From Prochlorococcus sp. AG-363-P06 (GTDB lineage Bacteria; Cyanobacteriota; Cyanobacteriia; PCC-6307; Cyanobiaceae): a stretch of DNA of 64,000 nt. The translations under genes and the position numbers were made by a program. The notes beneath the pieces are model-generated. The model saw only the letters and a program-made list of their open reading frames with translations. It had not been told where the DNA came from and did not search any database. The DNA lies in the NCBI GenBank assembly GCA_003280025.1, contig QCGD01000002.1:1-64000 (forward strand). The letters run 5' to 3'. This document shows, piece by piece, positions 17,830 to 28,093 of this stretch; position 1 is the stretch's first letter; each line of letters opens with the position of its first letter.

Positions 17830-18564
17830 TTGAACCAGCCATTATCCCCAAAAACAATCAGAGAAATGAGAGAAGGGACTTGCAATCCTCTTGGAGCTCC
17901 CCAAGTCACTACTGATTTAAGTGAAAATATAATTTTGACTAGCCTCGATGATTTGCATAACTGGGCAAGATTAAGTAGTTTATGGCCTCTTCTTTACGGA
18001 ACAGCTTGCTGTTTTATAGAATTCGCAGCACTAATAGGTTCACGATTTGATTTTGACAGGTTTGGATTAGTACCAAGAAGCTCACCAAGACAAGCAGATT
18101 TATTAATCGTAGCTGGAACAGTCACAATGAAGATGGCTCCCGCTCTTGTAAGACTTTATGAACAAATGCCAGAGCCAAAATATGTTATTGCAATGGGAGC
18201 TTGTACGATAACAGGTGGAATGTTTAGTGCAGACTCTACAACTGCTGTGCGTGGTGTTGACAAATTGATACCAGTGGATTTATATCTTCCAGGATGTCCA
18301 CCGCGACCAGAAGCAATTTTCGATGCTGTTATCAAATTAAGGAAAAAAGTTGGAAACGAATCAATACTAGAGCGCAATAAAACAGAACAAACTCATAGAT
18401 ATATAACAGCAGAACATGAAATGAAAATTGTTTTTTCAGAAAATACTGGAGAATATTTAAATAAAAAATCAGAAAAAATTATTTCTTCCTCTAACAAAGA
18501 AAAAATAAAAGCATTAACCGAAGAAAACTTACAAAGCAACTTAACTAACATTGAAACAAATTGA
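17830..18564 (+). CDS. ndhK: NAD(P)H-quinone oxidoreductase subunit K
   Basis: A 244-residue subunit of the peripheral arm of NDH-1 that carries the N2-type [4Fe-4S] cluster next to the quinone site. The cluster ligands are visible: Cys60 and Cys61 in [11 protein letters not shown], Cys125 in MGACTITGG and Cys156 in [10 protein letters not shown]. Residues after about 185 form a charged tail of low conservation. It starts at TTG 17830, since no ATG lies before the conserved [14 protein letters not shown] block. Its TGA stop shares one base with the ndhJ ATG, a sign of translational coupling. Confidence 0.96.
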   Translation: MNQPLSPKTIREMREGTCNPLGAPQVTTDLSENIILTSLDDLHNWARLSSLWPLLYGTACCFIEFAALIGSRFDFDRFGLVPRSSPRQADLLIVAGTVTMKMAPALVRLYEQMPEPKYVIAMGACTITGGMFSADSTTAVRGVDKLIPVDLYLPGCPPRPEAIFDAVIKLRKKVGNESILERNKTEQTHRYITAEHEMKIVFSENTGEYLNKKSEKIISSSNKEKIKALTEENLQSNLTNIETN

Positions 18565-19094
18565 TGGACAAAGAAAATCTTCCTCAATCTTCAGAAACAT
18601 CAATAGAACAGCAAGGATTAATAAGCCAAAGACTGACTAAAGATGGAATTACAAACGAATCATTAGACGTTGATCATTTAGGTATTGAAATCCTTTCGGT
18701 CAAGCCTGGCGATTTATATGAAGCAGTATCAACTCTAAAAAATTACGGGTTTAATTATCTTCAATGTCAAGGAGGATATGATGAAGGACCTGGCAAAAAT
18801 CTAGTCAGTTTCTATCATTTTATTTCAGTAGATGATTTCCACAAAATAGAAAAAGTTAAGGAAGTGAGATTAAAAGTTTTTTTAAAAAGAAATTCAGATT
18901 TATCTGTGCCTAGTTTATATAAAATTTTTAAAGGAAGTGATTGGCAAGAGAGAGAGACTTATGACATGTATGGTATAAATTTTGCTGATCATCCAAATCC
19001 TAAAAGACTTTTAATGCCAGAAGATTGGAGAGGTTGGCCACTACGGAAAGATTATATTCAACCTGATTTCTATGAATTACAAGATGCCTATTAA
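18564..19094 (+). CDS. ndhJ: NAD(P)H-quinone oxidoreductase subunit J
   Basis: A 176-residue NuoC/30-kDa-type subunit of the NDH-1 peripheral arm. The family signature [20 protein letters not shown] and the following [16 protein letters not shown] stand near the C-terminus. The start at ATG 18564 overlaps the ndhK stop by one base; a TTG just before it is less likely. Its end overlaps the end of the convergent yvcK-like gene by four bases. Confidence 0.96.
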   Translation: MDKENLPQSSETSIEQQGLISQRLTKDGITNESLDVDHLGIEILSVKPGDLYEAVSTLKNYGFNYLQCQGGYDEGPGKNLVSFYHFISVDDFHKIEKVKEVRLKVFLKRNSDLSVPSLYKIFKGSDWQERETYDMYGINFADHPNPKRLLMPEDWRGWPLRKDYIQPDFYELQDAY

Positions 19095-20485
19095 GTTAAT
19101 TTCTTTAATTTTCTATAAATAAACATTACTGCTCTTGCTAGTCTATGAGAATCATGTCTAAGAGTTGTGGTTATTCTTTTTGCATAAAGAGGTGCTTGCA
19201 TAACATAATAACCTTCTGCTAATAATTCATCTTTATTACATTGAACTGGTTCTGCCCCCCTACTTCTGTAGTAGTCTATAAGTGAGGAATTATCAAATTG
19301 TTTCTGAGATAAGATCGCATTAAAAATGCGAGAATTAACACCCAAATTAGATAGTTGTTTTTCTATTGATTTAATATGCTGATAGACATCAAGCCCGTCA
19401 GTTTCTCCTGGCTGGGTCATTAAATTACTTATATAAATTTTAGGAGCATTACTTTGCAGTAGGGCTTCTATAATCTCTGGTATTAACAAATTAGGTAGCA
19501 AAGAAGTGTAAAGACTCCCTGGGCCAAGCACAATCAAGTCAGCTTCTTTTATAGATTCGATTGCGCTAGGTAGAGCAGAAGGATTTTCGGGCAGATAGCC
19601 AATCCTAGAAATCAATTTTTTAGATTTACTTATATTGCTTTCTCCAAAGATTTTCTCACCATCTTCTAGTTCTGCCCATAACATTACATCAATATTTGTT
19701 GCAGGGACAACTTGTCCTTGTACTGCTAAAACCTTACTCGCAGCCTGCACTGCTTTTTCTAAACTTCCTGTAATTGTAGTTAAAGCTGATAAAAAAAGAT
19801 TCCCAAAACTATGCCCCTCTAATCCGCTACCTCCTGAAAATCTATATTGAAATAATCTTGTTAAAATGGGTTCTTCATTTGACAAGGCCGCTAAACAATT
19901 TCTAATATCTCCTGGTGGTTGAACTCCTAATTGCCTTCTAAGAATTCCACTACTCCCGCCATCATCAGATACCGTCACAATTGCAGTAATATTACTACTG
20001 TAATTTTTTAAACCCTTTAATAAAGTTGACAAGCCAGTACCACCTCCAATGGCAACAATATTGGGGCCTCTATTTAATTTACTTTTAACTCGCAATGCTT
20101 CTACTAAAAATGTACTTTTTTCTGGCACAAGTGCTTTTTGAATAGAGTTTATACTTCTATTTTGTCCAAGCCCAATTAATAAAAGCCCAATAAAAAAAAT
20201 TAATGGACCTAATATCGAAACAGGTAATATATTAGTTAAATTTGTCATTAACCAGAAAAAGACATTTATTAGCCAATAAAGTGGCCTTAAATTAGTCCAA
20301 ATTGCCAGGCCTAACAATGAAGTTATAAATCCAATCCCAGATGTAATCATCCATCTTTTAATTACCAGTCCAGGCAAAAGCCAACTTAGAATCCTTAAAA
20401 TCTTATTTATTAATACAAAGTTAGATTTCTTAAGATAGTTATATGTTCTTTGTATCCTTTTTTTTCTATTTTTCCTATTTTTCAT
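19091..20485 (-). CDS. YvcK/CofD-like protein with N-terminal membrane segments
   Basis: A 464-residue protein. The first 130 residues are basic, then carry hydrophobic helices ([31 protein letters not shown]). The rest is the YvcK (CofD superfamily) domain: [60 protein letters not shown] and [15 protein letters not shown]. YvcK proteins in other bacteria bind UDP-sugars and affect gluconeogenic growth and cell-wall synthesis; they are not thought to make F420. The membrane extension is common in cyanobacteria. The biochemical role here is inferred from the family only. Confidence 0.88.
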   Translation of the reverse strand: MKNRKNRKKRIQRTYNYLKKSNFVLINKILRILSWLLPGLVIKRWMITSGIGFITSLLGLAIWTNLRPLYWLINVFFWLMTNLTNILPVSILGPLIFFIGLLLIGLGQNRSINSIQKALVPEKSTFLVEALRVKSKLNRGPNIVAIGGGTGLSTLLKGLKNYSSNITAIVTVSDDGGSSGILRRQLGVQPPGDIRNCLAALSNEEPILTRLFQYRFSGGSGLEGHSFGNLFLSALTTITGSLEKAVQAASKVLAVQGQVVPATNIDVMLWAELEDGEKIFGESNISKSKKLISRIGYLPENPSALPSAIESIKEADLIVLGPGSLYTSLLPNLLIPEIIEALLQSNAPKIYISNLMTQPGETDGLDVYQHIKSIEKQLSNLGVNSRIFNAILSQKQFDNSSLIDYYRSRGAEPVQCNKDELLAEGYYVMQAPLYAKRITTTLRHDSHRLARAVMFIYRKLKKLT

Positions 20486-20619
20486 CTAATATTCCTCTAA
20501 AGTTATTTTTCAAAAATTAAATATATATAAATCTATTATAAATCAAATGAATAGATCCTTTATTTATTTCTAAAAATAGGCAATATGTAATTAAAGAACT
20601 ACTTTCTTTGATATAGGTT

Positions 20620-21405
20620 TTGAAACAAACAAAGCAAGCATTAGAAATTAAAAACCTCTCAATAAGTTGGGACCAGCTTATTGTTCTTAATAAGTTAAAT
20701 TTAAAACTAAATGAGGGTGAAAAATTAGCTATTGTAGGGCCTTCAGGTTCTGGGAAATCAACTATATTGAAAATTGTAGCAGGACTGATTTTACCAACTG
20801 AAGGAGAATTAAAAATATTTGGAGAAACACAAAAATATTTAAGATTGGATCAAAATAATCCTCCTGATGTAAGACTGGTTTTTCAGAATCCTGCATTACT
20901 AGGCTCTTTAAGTATTGAAGAGAATGTAGGTTTTCTTCTTGAAAGAAACAAAAAACTTTCTAAAAAGTTAATTCATGAGCTCGTGAATGAATGTTTAGAA
21001 GAAGTAGGATTGTTTAATGTTGGGAATAAACTCCCAAATGAATTAAGCGGGGGTATGCAAAAAAGAGTCAGTTTTGCCAGAGCTTTAATCACAGATAAGA
21101 ATCCAGACACAATCAATAAGCCACTATTACTTTTTGATGAGCCAACTGCAGGGCTTGATCCTATTGCTTCCTCAAGAATTGAGGATTTAATTAATAAAAC
21201 TAATAAGAAAGCTAATGGCTCATCTATTGTAGTTAGCCATGTTCTTAGTACTATAGAGAGAACTTCTGATAAAGTTGTAATGCTTTATGGAGGGAAATTA
21301 AGATGGTCAGGCTCTGTCGATGAATTTAGAAAAAGTACTGATCCCTATGTATTTCAATTCAGGAATGGTAAACTTAATGGCCCTATGCAACCCAAAGACA
21401 TTTAA
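20620..21405 (+). CDS. ABC transporter ATP-binding protein (MlaF-like)
   Basis: A 261-residue ATPase with Walker A GPSGSGKST at residues 40-48, Q-loop LVFQNPALLGS, signature LSGGMQKRVSFARAL, Walker B LLLFDEPTAGLDP and the switch histidine in VVSHVLSTI. It is most like MlaF/Ttg2A-type ATPases of lipid-transporting MCE systems, supported by the MCE-domain gene five bases downstream. No permease (MlaE) gene is adjacent; in cyanobacteria it is often elsewhere. The start is TTG 20620. Confidence 0.88.
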   Translation: MKQTKQALEIKNLSISWDQLIVLNKLNLKLNEGEKLAIVGPSGSGKSTILKIVAGLILPTEGELKIFGETQKYLRLDQNNPPDVRLVFQNPALLGSLSIEENVGFLLERNKKLSKKLIHELVNECLEEVGLFNVGNKLPNELSGGMQKRVSFARALITDKNPDTINKPLLLFDEPTAGLDPIASSRIEDLINKTNKKANGSSIVVSHVLSTIERTSDKVVMLYGGKLRWSGSVDEFRKSTDPYVFQFRNGKLNGPMQPKDI

Positions 21406-21410
21406 AAATT

Positions 21411-22256
21411 ATGCGTAGAACTTTACGAGATTCAATAGTGGGGTTTTCCTTATTAGGAGGAATATTAGTATTCACATTTTTTTATTCCTGGATAAGAGGT
21501 GTAAAATTATCTGCAAAAAATTGGCACCTCTTTGCTGAATTTAATAATGCAAGTGGTCTATCTAAAAAATCTCCAGTAACATATAGAGGGATTTTAGTAG
21601 GCTCAGTAGAAGATATTTTATTTACTAATGAATCAATAAAAGCAAAAATAGTAATGAATAATCCTAATGTTATTCTTGCTAAACCATCATTTGCGAAAGT
21701 AGTAACGAATTCTTTCTTAGGAGGGGATGTACAGGTCGCTTTAGAAGCGAATCAAAAAACACTTCCCCAGAATATTGCAAAAGCAACATCTGAAAAGTGC
21801 GACAATAAATTAATTATTTGTCAAGGAGATACAATACCTGGCAAACAACTTTCAAGTCTTTCAAATATAACCAATAGAATTAATCAACTTCTTAAAGAAT
21901 CAAATCAAGCCAATTTACTTGAGAATATAGTTAATTCAATGGAACAATTTGATAGGACACAAGCAAACCTTGATGAGTTAATTTATATGTCAAAAGAGGC
22001 AACAGTAAAGATAAAACCTCTTATAACTGACATTCAGAAAGTTGCGAACCACCTAAACAGCATTTTGTCAACAATAGATGATGAAGAAACACTAAATGAT
22101 GTTAAATTAACACTTAATGCCGCTAGATCGATCTCAAGCAAAGTAGATAATATGAGCGATGATTTTGAGAAATTAATGAAAGATAAAAAATTAACTAAAT
22201 CTATTAGGGATTTAACAATTGGACTTGCAAAATTCCTTAACGAAGTTTACCCATAA
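21411..22256 (+). CDS. MCE/MlaD-family lipid transporter substrate-binding protein
   Basis: A 281-residue protein with an N-terminal transmembrane anchor (GFSLLGGILVFTFFYSWI), then one MCE/MlaD domain at about residues 38-120 (VTYRGILVGSVEDILF and TNSFLGGDVQVALE), and a C-terminal helical tail with coiled-coil character. Such proteins form rings that pass phospholipids between inner and outer membranes. It is paired with the MlaF-like ATPase in front. It converges with chlD, five bases away. Confidence 0.87.
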   Translation: MRRTLRDSIVGFSLLGGILVFTFFYSWIRGVKLSAKNWHLFAEFNNASGLSKKSPVTYRGILVGSVEDILFTNESIKAKIVMNNPNVILAKPSFAKVVTNSFLGGDVQVALEANQKTLPQNIAKATSEKCDNKLIICQGDTIPGKQLSSLSNITNRINQLLKESNQANLLENIVNSMEQFDRTQANLDELIYMSKEATVKIKPLITDIQKVANHLNSILSTIDDEETLNDVKLTLNAARSISSKVDNMSDDFEKLMKDKKLTKSIRDLTIGLAKFLNEVYP

Positions 22257-22261
22257 AAATC

Positions 22262-24436
22262 TTAGATTTCATTTATAGCATTTAAGGCCATTGCTGCGAT
22301 TGTCTTATCATTAGCCTTAGGTAATTGCACATATTTACCTTGCGCTGCCTCTGCTAATTCCTTCCCAAAGCCACTTGCTATGAATTTCCTCTCTGTATCA
22401 ATTATTAATAGCTTAATTCCAAGCATAGGATATTTAGCCGCTATATCAAGAACTTCTTGCTTTAAATCAACATTTTCAATCTCTTTATCATCAGCCTCAG
22501 CCTGTCCTAAAGACAATCCCAAGGGCACATTACCTCGTCCATCAGTGATCCCCACAACAATTACTTGGCCAATATCTCCTGTAGAGAGTGCATTTTTTGC
22601 TACTTTTGCTGATTGCGTTAAACCATGAGCTAATGGAGATCCTCCTCCGCATGGCATAGTTTCTAATCTTCTTTTTGCTGCAGTTATAGACCTTGTTGGA
22701 GGTAAAAGAACTTCTGCCTGGTTACCTCTGAAAGGTATAAGAGCTACCTCATCTCTATTTTCATAGGCCTCAGTCAAAAGTCTGATTACAGCACCCTTGG
22801 CACTTTGCATTCTATTAAGTGCCATAGAACCACTTGCATCAACAAGGAAAATCACTAAAGCTCCAGCCTTCTTTTGAAGCAGCTTTGCTCTAAAATCATT
22901 TTCCTCTATCACAATTGATTTATTGGGATTCCTTAACCTTCTAGATTTTTGATAAGGGGCGGCAGCTCGGAGAGTTGCATCTACAGCAATTCTTTTTACT
23001 TTTCCTCTAGGGATTATAGGTTTAACATATCTTCCTCTACTATCGCTAAATATGACTGATCTGCTTCCACTATTTCCTGCTTTTGCTTTTGCTGAAGAAA
23101 AAAGCAATAAATCAGGGTCAACCATGCATGCTTCAGGATCTAAGATAAACTCTTCTGGTATTTCAGGATTAGATTCTTCTTCTCCATCCGAATTATCTTC
23201 TTCCTGCTCTTGTTCTTGATTGTCCTCATTTTCATTAGATTCTGGTTCTGAATCATCATTATTTGATTGAGGTGGTGGTGGTGGGCTCTGATCTTCTGGT
23301 GGAGGGGGTTGGATATCATCTTCATCTTCAGGAGGTATTTGCATTGCCCTTGGGAGAATTACTAATCTTACAGCAACCTTTAAATCCTCAGAATTAACAT
23401 TTTCATCACCCCTAAGTGCTGCATTAGCTTTAGCTACTTTTACTGCAAATAATTCGGATCTATGTCCTTCTACTCCCCCTCTAAGAGCTTCATTCACTAA
23501 ATAGGTTATTTGCTCTTTTGTTATCTTCACGTCCTTTAACCATTGTCTTGCCAAAATTAATTGTGTGGATAAATTATCAGATTCTTCAGACCACTTTTCT
23601 GAAAATTTAATATTATTTTCCGCGTGTAATAAAACAGATTTTGTAATTTCAACTCTTTGCTCATTATCAATAGATTGATCTGCGGAAAGTACAATCGCAA
23701 AACGATCTAAAACATGATCTCTTAAAGCACCTTCTTCAGGGTTATATGTTGCTATTAAAAGTGACTTGCAAGGATGTGAGAGACTCAAACCATCACGTTC
23801 GATATTATTTTGCTCTCTTCCAGTAGCTTCAAGAATTAAATTTACAATCCCATCATCCAATAAGTTAATATCATCTACGTATAAAACACCTCTATGGGCC
23901 TCAGCTAAAATTCCTGGCTGAAAAACTTGCTCACCTGTATTTAATGAAGCTGCAACATCGATAGAGCCCACAAGTCTATCTTCAGTTATTCCAATAGGCA
24001 CTTGGATAAATGGTGCTTCCCTAACTTTTTTTGGAATATCTTCAATTTGATTAAGGTAATCACGGCCAATTGTCTCCTTAAGCAATTTATTAGTGTTAGC
24101 ATCCCACTCCTCTGGTTTATTTGGATCTAAGTTTCTACTTATAGGTCTTAATGAAGTATTAGCTTGAGTAACGTTTTCAAGTATTGCTTCATTATCTAAT
24201 ACTTCTATAGGGGGAATTAAATTATGTAAACCTCTCGCCAATACAGACTTACCAGTACCTCTACCACCAGCAATAATTACTCCTCCTAAAGTTGGATCAA
24301 CTGCCGATAGAAGTAAAGATAATTTTAATAAACTATGACCTGTAATTGCAGCCAAAGGGAAAGCTCTAAAAGAGTCCTTTGATTTCATTGAATCTTTTAT
24401 TTCTTCTTTTCCTTGTAAATCTTGATTCAAAATCAC
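22262..24436 (-). CDS. chlD: Magnesium chelatase subunit D
   Basis: A 724-residue subunit of the enzyme that inserts Mg into protoporphyrin IX at the start of chlorophyll synthesis. The N-terminal AAA+ domain has a Walker A-like GGRGTGKS at residues 57-64 and [20 protein letters not shown]. Residues about 370-430 form a linker of poly-proline blocks and a long acidic stretch. The C-terminal von Willebrand A domain has the metal site [11 protein letters not shown] and later [12 protein letters not shown]. Both ATPase and integrin-type modules are complete. A start at residue 17 ([11 protein letters not shown]) is possible. It diverges from folK. Confidence 0.96.
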   Translation of the reverse strand: MILNQDLQGKEEIKDSMKSKDSFRAFPLAAITGHSLLKLSLLLSAVDPTLGGVIIAGGRGTGKSVLARGLHNLIPPIEVLDNEAILENVTQANTSLRPISRNLDPNKPEEWDANTNKLLKETIGRDYLNQIEDIPKKVREAPFIQVPIGITEDRLVGSIDVAASLNTGEQVFQPGILAEAHRGVLYVDDINLLDDGIVNLILEATGREQNNIERDGLSLSHPCKSLLIATYNPEEGALRDHVLDRFAIVLSADQSIDNEQRVEITKSVLLHAENNIKFSEKWSEESDNLSTQLILARQWLKDVKITKEQITYLVNEALRGGVEGHRSELFAVKVAKANAALRGDENVNSEDLKVAVRLVILPRAMQIPPEDEDDIQPPPPEDQSPPPPPQSNNDDSEPESNENEDNQEQEQEEDNSDGEEESNPEIPEEFILDPEACMVDPDLLLFSSAKAKAGNSGSRSVIFSDSRGRYVKPIIPRGKVKRIAVDATLRAAAPYQKSRRLRNPNKSIVIEENDFRAKLLQKKAGALVIFLVDASGSMALNRMQSAKGAVIRLLTEAYENRDEVALIPFRGNQAEVLLPPTRSITAAKRRLETMPCGGGSPLAHGLTQSAKVAKNALSTGDIGQVIVVGITDGRGNVPLGLSLGQAEADDKEIENVDLKQEVLDIAAKYPMLGIKLLIIDTERKFIASGFGKELAEAAQGKYVQLPKANDKTIAAMALNAINEI

Positions 24437-24484
24437 TTTAAAAATGCCTGATATAGAATTTATCCAATAACTTTGTTTTTTGTA

Positions 24485-25051
24485 GTGGAATTATCAAATC
24501 TTAATATCAAAAATGGACTATGTATATCCCTTGGGGCAAATATTGATAGTAAATTTGGTAGCCCTCTTGATACCTTATTAATTTGCAAACCAAAAGTAGA
24601 AGAAATAATAAAAGAGTGGACAGATCAATCCATTACTAAAAAAGAAGAGAACAAAAAATTTAATATAAAATTTTTATGGTCTTCAATATATGAGACATTA
24701 CCTCATGGAGTTGAAAATGAACAGCCAAATTATCTTAATACGTTAGTTCTTATAAAGAGTAATTATTTTCCAAAGCCATCAAAAATAAATGCAAAATTAC
24801 TTTTAAAAGAGTTAAAAAAATTAGAAAGTTTTTTTGGAAGAGAAAAAACTCCAAAGGGCAAGAAATGGTTATCAAGATGTCTTGATTTAGATATCCTATG
24901 GTGGGAAGAGCTTCATTTATCCGACGAGGAATTAACATTACCTCACCCCCGATTTATGAATCGCAATTTTGTTATTACCCCACTATCTGAGATCTTAAGT
25001 AGAAGCCAAAAAATCAAAAAAATTGATTACCCAAGATGGTCTATTACTTAA
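24485..25051 (+). CDS. folK: 2-amino-4-hydroxy-6-hydroxymethyldihydropteridine pyrophosphokinase
   Basis: A 188-residue HPPK of folate synthesis, which moves pyrophosphate from ATP to the hydroxymethyl pterin. Family features: [19 protein letters not shown], the pterin-site [34 protein letters not shown] with the paired acidic metal ligands, and [19 protein letters not shown] chose GTG 24485; a TTG at 24473 would add four residues without a family match. The gene is slightly longer than the 160-residue E. coli enzyme because of lysine-rich insertions. Confidence 0.92.
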   Translation: MELSNLNIKNGLCISLGANIDSKFGSPLDTLLICKPKVEEIIKEWTDQSITKKEENKKFNIKFLWSSIYETLPHGVENEQPNYLNTLVLIKSNYFPKPSKINAKLLLKELKKLESFFGREKTPKGKKWLSRCLDLDILWWEELHLSDEELTLPHPRFMNRNFVITPLSEILSRSQKIKKIDYPRWSIT

Positions 25052-25098
25052 TTTACAAAACCAAAAAATAATTGTTAGGCTATTTTTATTTAAAAATT

Positions 25099-25662
25099 AT
25101 GTGCAATAAAAATCTTATAAAAAAATCAATTTTTAAAGAAAAAATATCTGAGTTAAAGTCAAAAAAATTTAGTTTCGAAATCAATAGAATTGAACTTCCA
25201 AATGGGCATGAAGGTGAATATGGATACATTAAACATCCCGGCGCTGCCTTAGCGGTACCTATTACAAAAGAAAATAAAGTGATAATTCTTCGGCAATATA
25301 GATTTGCTGTTTCAAGGTATTTATTAGAATTTCCAGCAGGGACATTAGAGATAGGCGAAACACCTATTAATTCAATAAAAAGAGAAATACAAGAAGAGAC
25401 TGGATTTAGTGCAGAAAGATGGGATGAATTAGGAACTCTTGTCCCTGCTCCTGGTTATGCAGATGAAGAAATTTATTTGTTTTTAGCGCGCGATTTGAGC
25501 AAACTAAATTCCGAGGTCAAAGGAGACTTAGATGAAGATATACAAGTATTAATTTTAGATCCCGAGGAACTAGATCATCTTATATCTAGTGGGGATGAAA
25601 TTCTTGACGCAAAAACTGTGACTGCTTGGTTCCGGGCGAAACAATTTTTAGATGAATTATGA
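25099..25662 (+). CDS. Nudix hydrolase, ADP-ribose pyrophosphatase type
   Basis: A 187-residue Nudix enzyme. The Nudix box spans residues 81-103 with Gly81, Glu87 and the REIQEETGF core, all metal-binding glutamates present. The preceding VIILRQYRFAVSRYLLEFPA is typical of the ADP-ribose/NADH-type subgroup, so hydrolysis of nucleoside diphosphate sugars is likely; the precise substrate is open. TTG 25072 could add nine residues, but ATG 25099 is preferred. Its stop overlaps the photolyase ATG (ATGA arrangement), so the two are translated as a pair. Confidence 0.9.
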   Translation: MCNKNLIKKSIFKEKISELKSKKFSFEINRIELPNGHEGEYGYIKHPGAALAVPITKENKVIILRQYRFAVSRYLLEFPAGTLEIGETPINSIKREIQEETGFSAERWDELGTLVPAPGYADEEIYLFLARDLSKLNSEVKGDLDEDIQVLILDPEELDHLISSGDEILDAKTVTAWFRAKQFLDEL

Positions 25663-27095
25663 ATATCGCTAGAATACTTTTCTGGCATAGAAAGGATTTA
25701 AGAATATTTGATAATCAAGCTTTAATGAAAGCATTTTCTGTATCAAATGCTATTACTTCAACTTATATATTAGATAAAAATTATTCACACGATTTTAATG
25801 CGAATTCAAGAGCTTGGTTTCTAGGAAATTCGCTTCAAGAGTTAGGAAATAATTGGAAAAAAATGGGGAGTAGGCTAGTTATAGGAGAAGGAGATCCAGT
25901 ATTAATAATCCCTGAATTAGCAAAGACGATAGATGCTAAATTTGTTTTTTGGAATAAATCAATTGAACCTCATGAGATTAATCGAGATTTACAAATTAAA
26001 AAAAATTTAAAGAAAAAAAACATACAAGTTATTGAATCTTGGGATCACTTATTAATAGAACCTTCAAAAATCTTTTCAGGAAATAATACACCTTATTCAG
26101 TTTATGGACCTTTTTATAAAAACTTTAAATCAAAAATGAATTTATTAGATTCATATAATGAAGATAAAGTTATTTTCCAGTTTAAAGATATAGATAATAA
26201 TCTCAAAGAAAATAATACAATAAATTCATCTGATTTGGTTCTAAAGAAATTTCTTAAAAATATCAAATTTTCTGGATCCAAGATTTGTCCCTGTAGACCT
26301 GGTGAGAAGGCTGCAGAAATATTATTAGAAAACTTTATTAACGAAAAAAAAATCTATTCTTATAATTTTGCAAGAGATTTCCCTGCCTATAATGGAACAT
26401 CTTTTTTAAGTGCATCTCTTAGATTCGGGACCATCAGCATTAGAAAAGTCTGGAACGCCACTTTAAATTTAAATAGAGGTTTTGAAAATCACGAAAATTA
26501 CTTATCAATTGAAACCTGGCAAAAAGAACTTGTTTGGAGAGAATTTTATCAACATTGCTTATTCCATTTCCCAGAACTAGAGAGGGGTCCATATAGAAAA
26601 AAATGGGATCAATTTCCATGGCAAAATAATAATGAATGGTTTCAGCATTGGAGCAACGGCGAAACTGGTGTACCTATTGTTGATGCTGCAATGCGTCAAC
26701 TAAATAGTACTGGATGGATGCATAATAGATGTCGGATGATAGTCGCTTCATTTCTTGTAAAAGATCTGATATGCAGTTGGCAAATGGGCGAAAAAAAATT
26801 TATGGAAATGTTAGTTGATGGAGACTTAGCCGCAAATAATGGGGGATGGCAGTGGAGCGCTAGTAGCGGTATGGATCCAAAACCACTGAGAATTTTTAAT
26901 CCATATACTCAAGCAAGAAAATTTGATCCTATATGTGAATATATAAAATCTTGGATTCCTGAATTATCTAAGGTTTCAAATTCGGATCTATTAAATGGGG
27001 AGATATCTAATTTAGAAAAAAATAATTATTCAAGACCTATTGTCAATCACAATACACAACAAAGATTCTTTAAATCACTTTATGCAGAAATTTGA
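25659..27095 (+). CDS. phrA: Deoxyribodipyrimidine photolyase
   Basis: A 478-residue class I photolyase that uses light to reverse UV-made cyclobutane pyrimidine dimers. Residues 1-130 are the antenna-binding Rossmann domain (ILFWHRKDLRIFDNQALMKA). The FAD domain follows from about 200: LSASLRFGTISIRKVW, ELVWREFYQHCLFHFPE, GVPIVDAAMRQLNSTGWMHN, RMIVASFLVKDL and DGDLAANNGGWQWSASSGMD, the last containing flavin and tryptophan-chain residues. Overlap with the Nudix gene in front suggests a repair pair. The end overlaps a decayed gene on the other strand. Confidence 0.95.
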   Translation: MNIARILFWHRKDLRIFDNQALMKAFSVSNAITSTYILDKNYSHDFNANSRAWFLGNSLQELGNNWKKMGSRLVIGEGDPVLIIPELAKTIDAKFVFWNKSIEPHEINRDLQIKKNLKKKNIQVIESWDHLLIEPSKIFSGNNTPYSVYGPFYKNFKSKMNLLDSYNEDKVIFQFKDIDNNLKENNTINSSDLVLKKFLKNIKFSGSKICPCRPGEKAAEILLENFINEKKIYSYNFARDFPAYNGTSFLSASLRFGTISIRKVWNATLNLNRGFENHENYLSIETWQKELVWREFYQHCLFHFPELERGPYRKKWDQFPWQNNNEWFQHWSNGETGVPIVDAAMRQLNSTGWMHNRCRMIVASFLVKDLICSWQMGEKKFMEMLVDGDLAANNGGWQWSASSGMDPKPLRIFNPYTQARKFDPICEYIKSWIPELSKVSNSDLLNGEISNLEKNNYSRPIVNHNTQQRFFKSLYAEI

Positions 27096-27301
27096 ATTTC
27101 CTCTATGCAAATCTTTAGAACTTTATTTAAATTATCCGCTAAATAAACTTTTTCTTCATAAGAAATTTCAGGGGAAATTGGCAGACTAAGAACTTATGTA
27201 AAATTTTTTTCTCTGTATTTATGAGTTTTTTTCTAGAAAATATTTTTCTTGTAAGCCACTTTTACAAAGTTAATAACTGCACTCTCAATTTCAGAGCCAA
27301 T
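27080..27301 (-). pseudogene. Remnant of a DegT/DnrJ/EryC1/StrS-family sugar aminotransferase gene
   Basis: The 300-base gap 27096-27395 has no intact gene. On the minus strand one frame reads, between stops, IGSEIESAVINFVKVAYKKN (27301 down), a TAG at 27235-27233, a TAA at 27196-27194, then VLSLPISPEISYEEKVYLAD and on to a stop at 27080. The last block resembles the C-terminus of DegT/DnrJ-type PLP aminotransferases, where LSLP-h-P-E-L/I-S precedes the final helix. The two in-frame stops and missing upstream part suggest a deleted gene whose tail survives beside photolyase. The match is by eye; the N-terminal piece may be unrelated. Confidence 0.5.
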
Positions 27302-27395
27302 TTATTGATACTTTCTATATTAAATTAAATGGAGGTATATGAATATGACTATTATAAACCTACACGATATTTATATGGGTAAAACACATTTTAAT

Positions 27396-27989
27396 TCATT
27401 TAAACCAACTCGGTTCTTTACCAGGAGTCCATTTAATATTGCACCCTAAAGACGGCATCTGATTTGAAGGATAAGAATTATCTTGATTTAAATCTCTTAC
27501 AGCAGAGAGCAAATCTTCACCAGTTATAGGGATATTATTACCTGGTCTACTATCATCTAATTGGCCGTGATAATACAATAAAAAATTACCATCTCCTCCA
27601 TTAGAAAAAAGATAAAAATCTGGGGTGCAAGCCGCTTTTAACGCCTTAGCAAAGTTTTGATCTTCATCGTATAAATAAGGGAAACTCCATCCTTGTGATT
27701 GTGCTTGTAATCTCAAATTTTCAGGAGAATCTGAGGGATGAGTGACAATATCATTACTAGCAATTGCAACTGTTTGAACAGTATTCTCAATTTCTTTACT
27801 TAAGGTTAAAATTTGATTTTCAATATACTTAACAAATGGACAATGAGCACAAATAAACATTAAAAGTAAATGCCTATCATCTAGATTATGAAAATTAAAA
27901 TATTCATGATTTGAAGAATTGGCATTTAACATTTTGAAATTAGGCAATTGAAAACCTAACTCCAAAACCATAGAATTTGTTCTAACCAT
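27396..27989 (-). CDS. Thioredoxin-fold peroxiredoxin-like protein
   Basis: A 197-residue protein of the AhpC/TSA-redoxin thioredoxin superfamily. The strand before the active site reads HLLLMFICAHCPFVKYIENQ, with a C-x-x-C pair at Cys47/Cys50, followed by VQTVAIASNDIVTHPSDSPE, YLYDEDQNFAKALKAACTPD with the cis-proline loop, and FLLYYHGQLDDSRPGNN. This form is widespread in bacteria as a thiol-based oxidoreductase or peroxiredoxin of unproven substrate. No signal peptide is visible, so it should be cytoplasmic. It stands alone, divergent from fabI. Confidence 0.83.
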   Translation of the reverse strand: MVRTNSMVLELGFQLPNFKMLNANSSNHEYFNFHNLDDRHLLLMFICAHCPFVKYIENQILTLSKEIENTVQTVAIASNDIVTHPSDSPENLRLQAQSQGWSFPYLYDEDQNFAKALKAACTPDFYLFSNGGDGNFLLYYHGQLDDSRPGNNIPITGEDLLSAVRDLNQDNSYPSNQMPSLGCNIKWTPGKEPSWFK

Positions 27990-28093
27990 TTTAAAAATAA
28001 ATATTTCTTATATTTGAAAATTATTGTATATTTTGCAGTAATCCGTAAAGATAGGTACTTTTGTATAGGAGAATAATAGAAATAATAAACAAA

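Noticed and set aside
23140-23325. A lysine- and methionine-rich minus-strand ORF inside chlD.
   Set aside because: An alternative frame of the low-complexity acidic/proline linker of chlD; no independent support.
27339-27449. A 36-residue ORF with a strong GGAGG four bases upstream.
   Set aside because: It overlaps the 3' end of the thioredoxin-fold gene on the opposite strand, has no recognisable family and lies in a decayed gap. The GGAGG may be chance.
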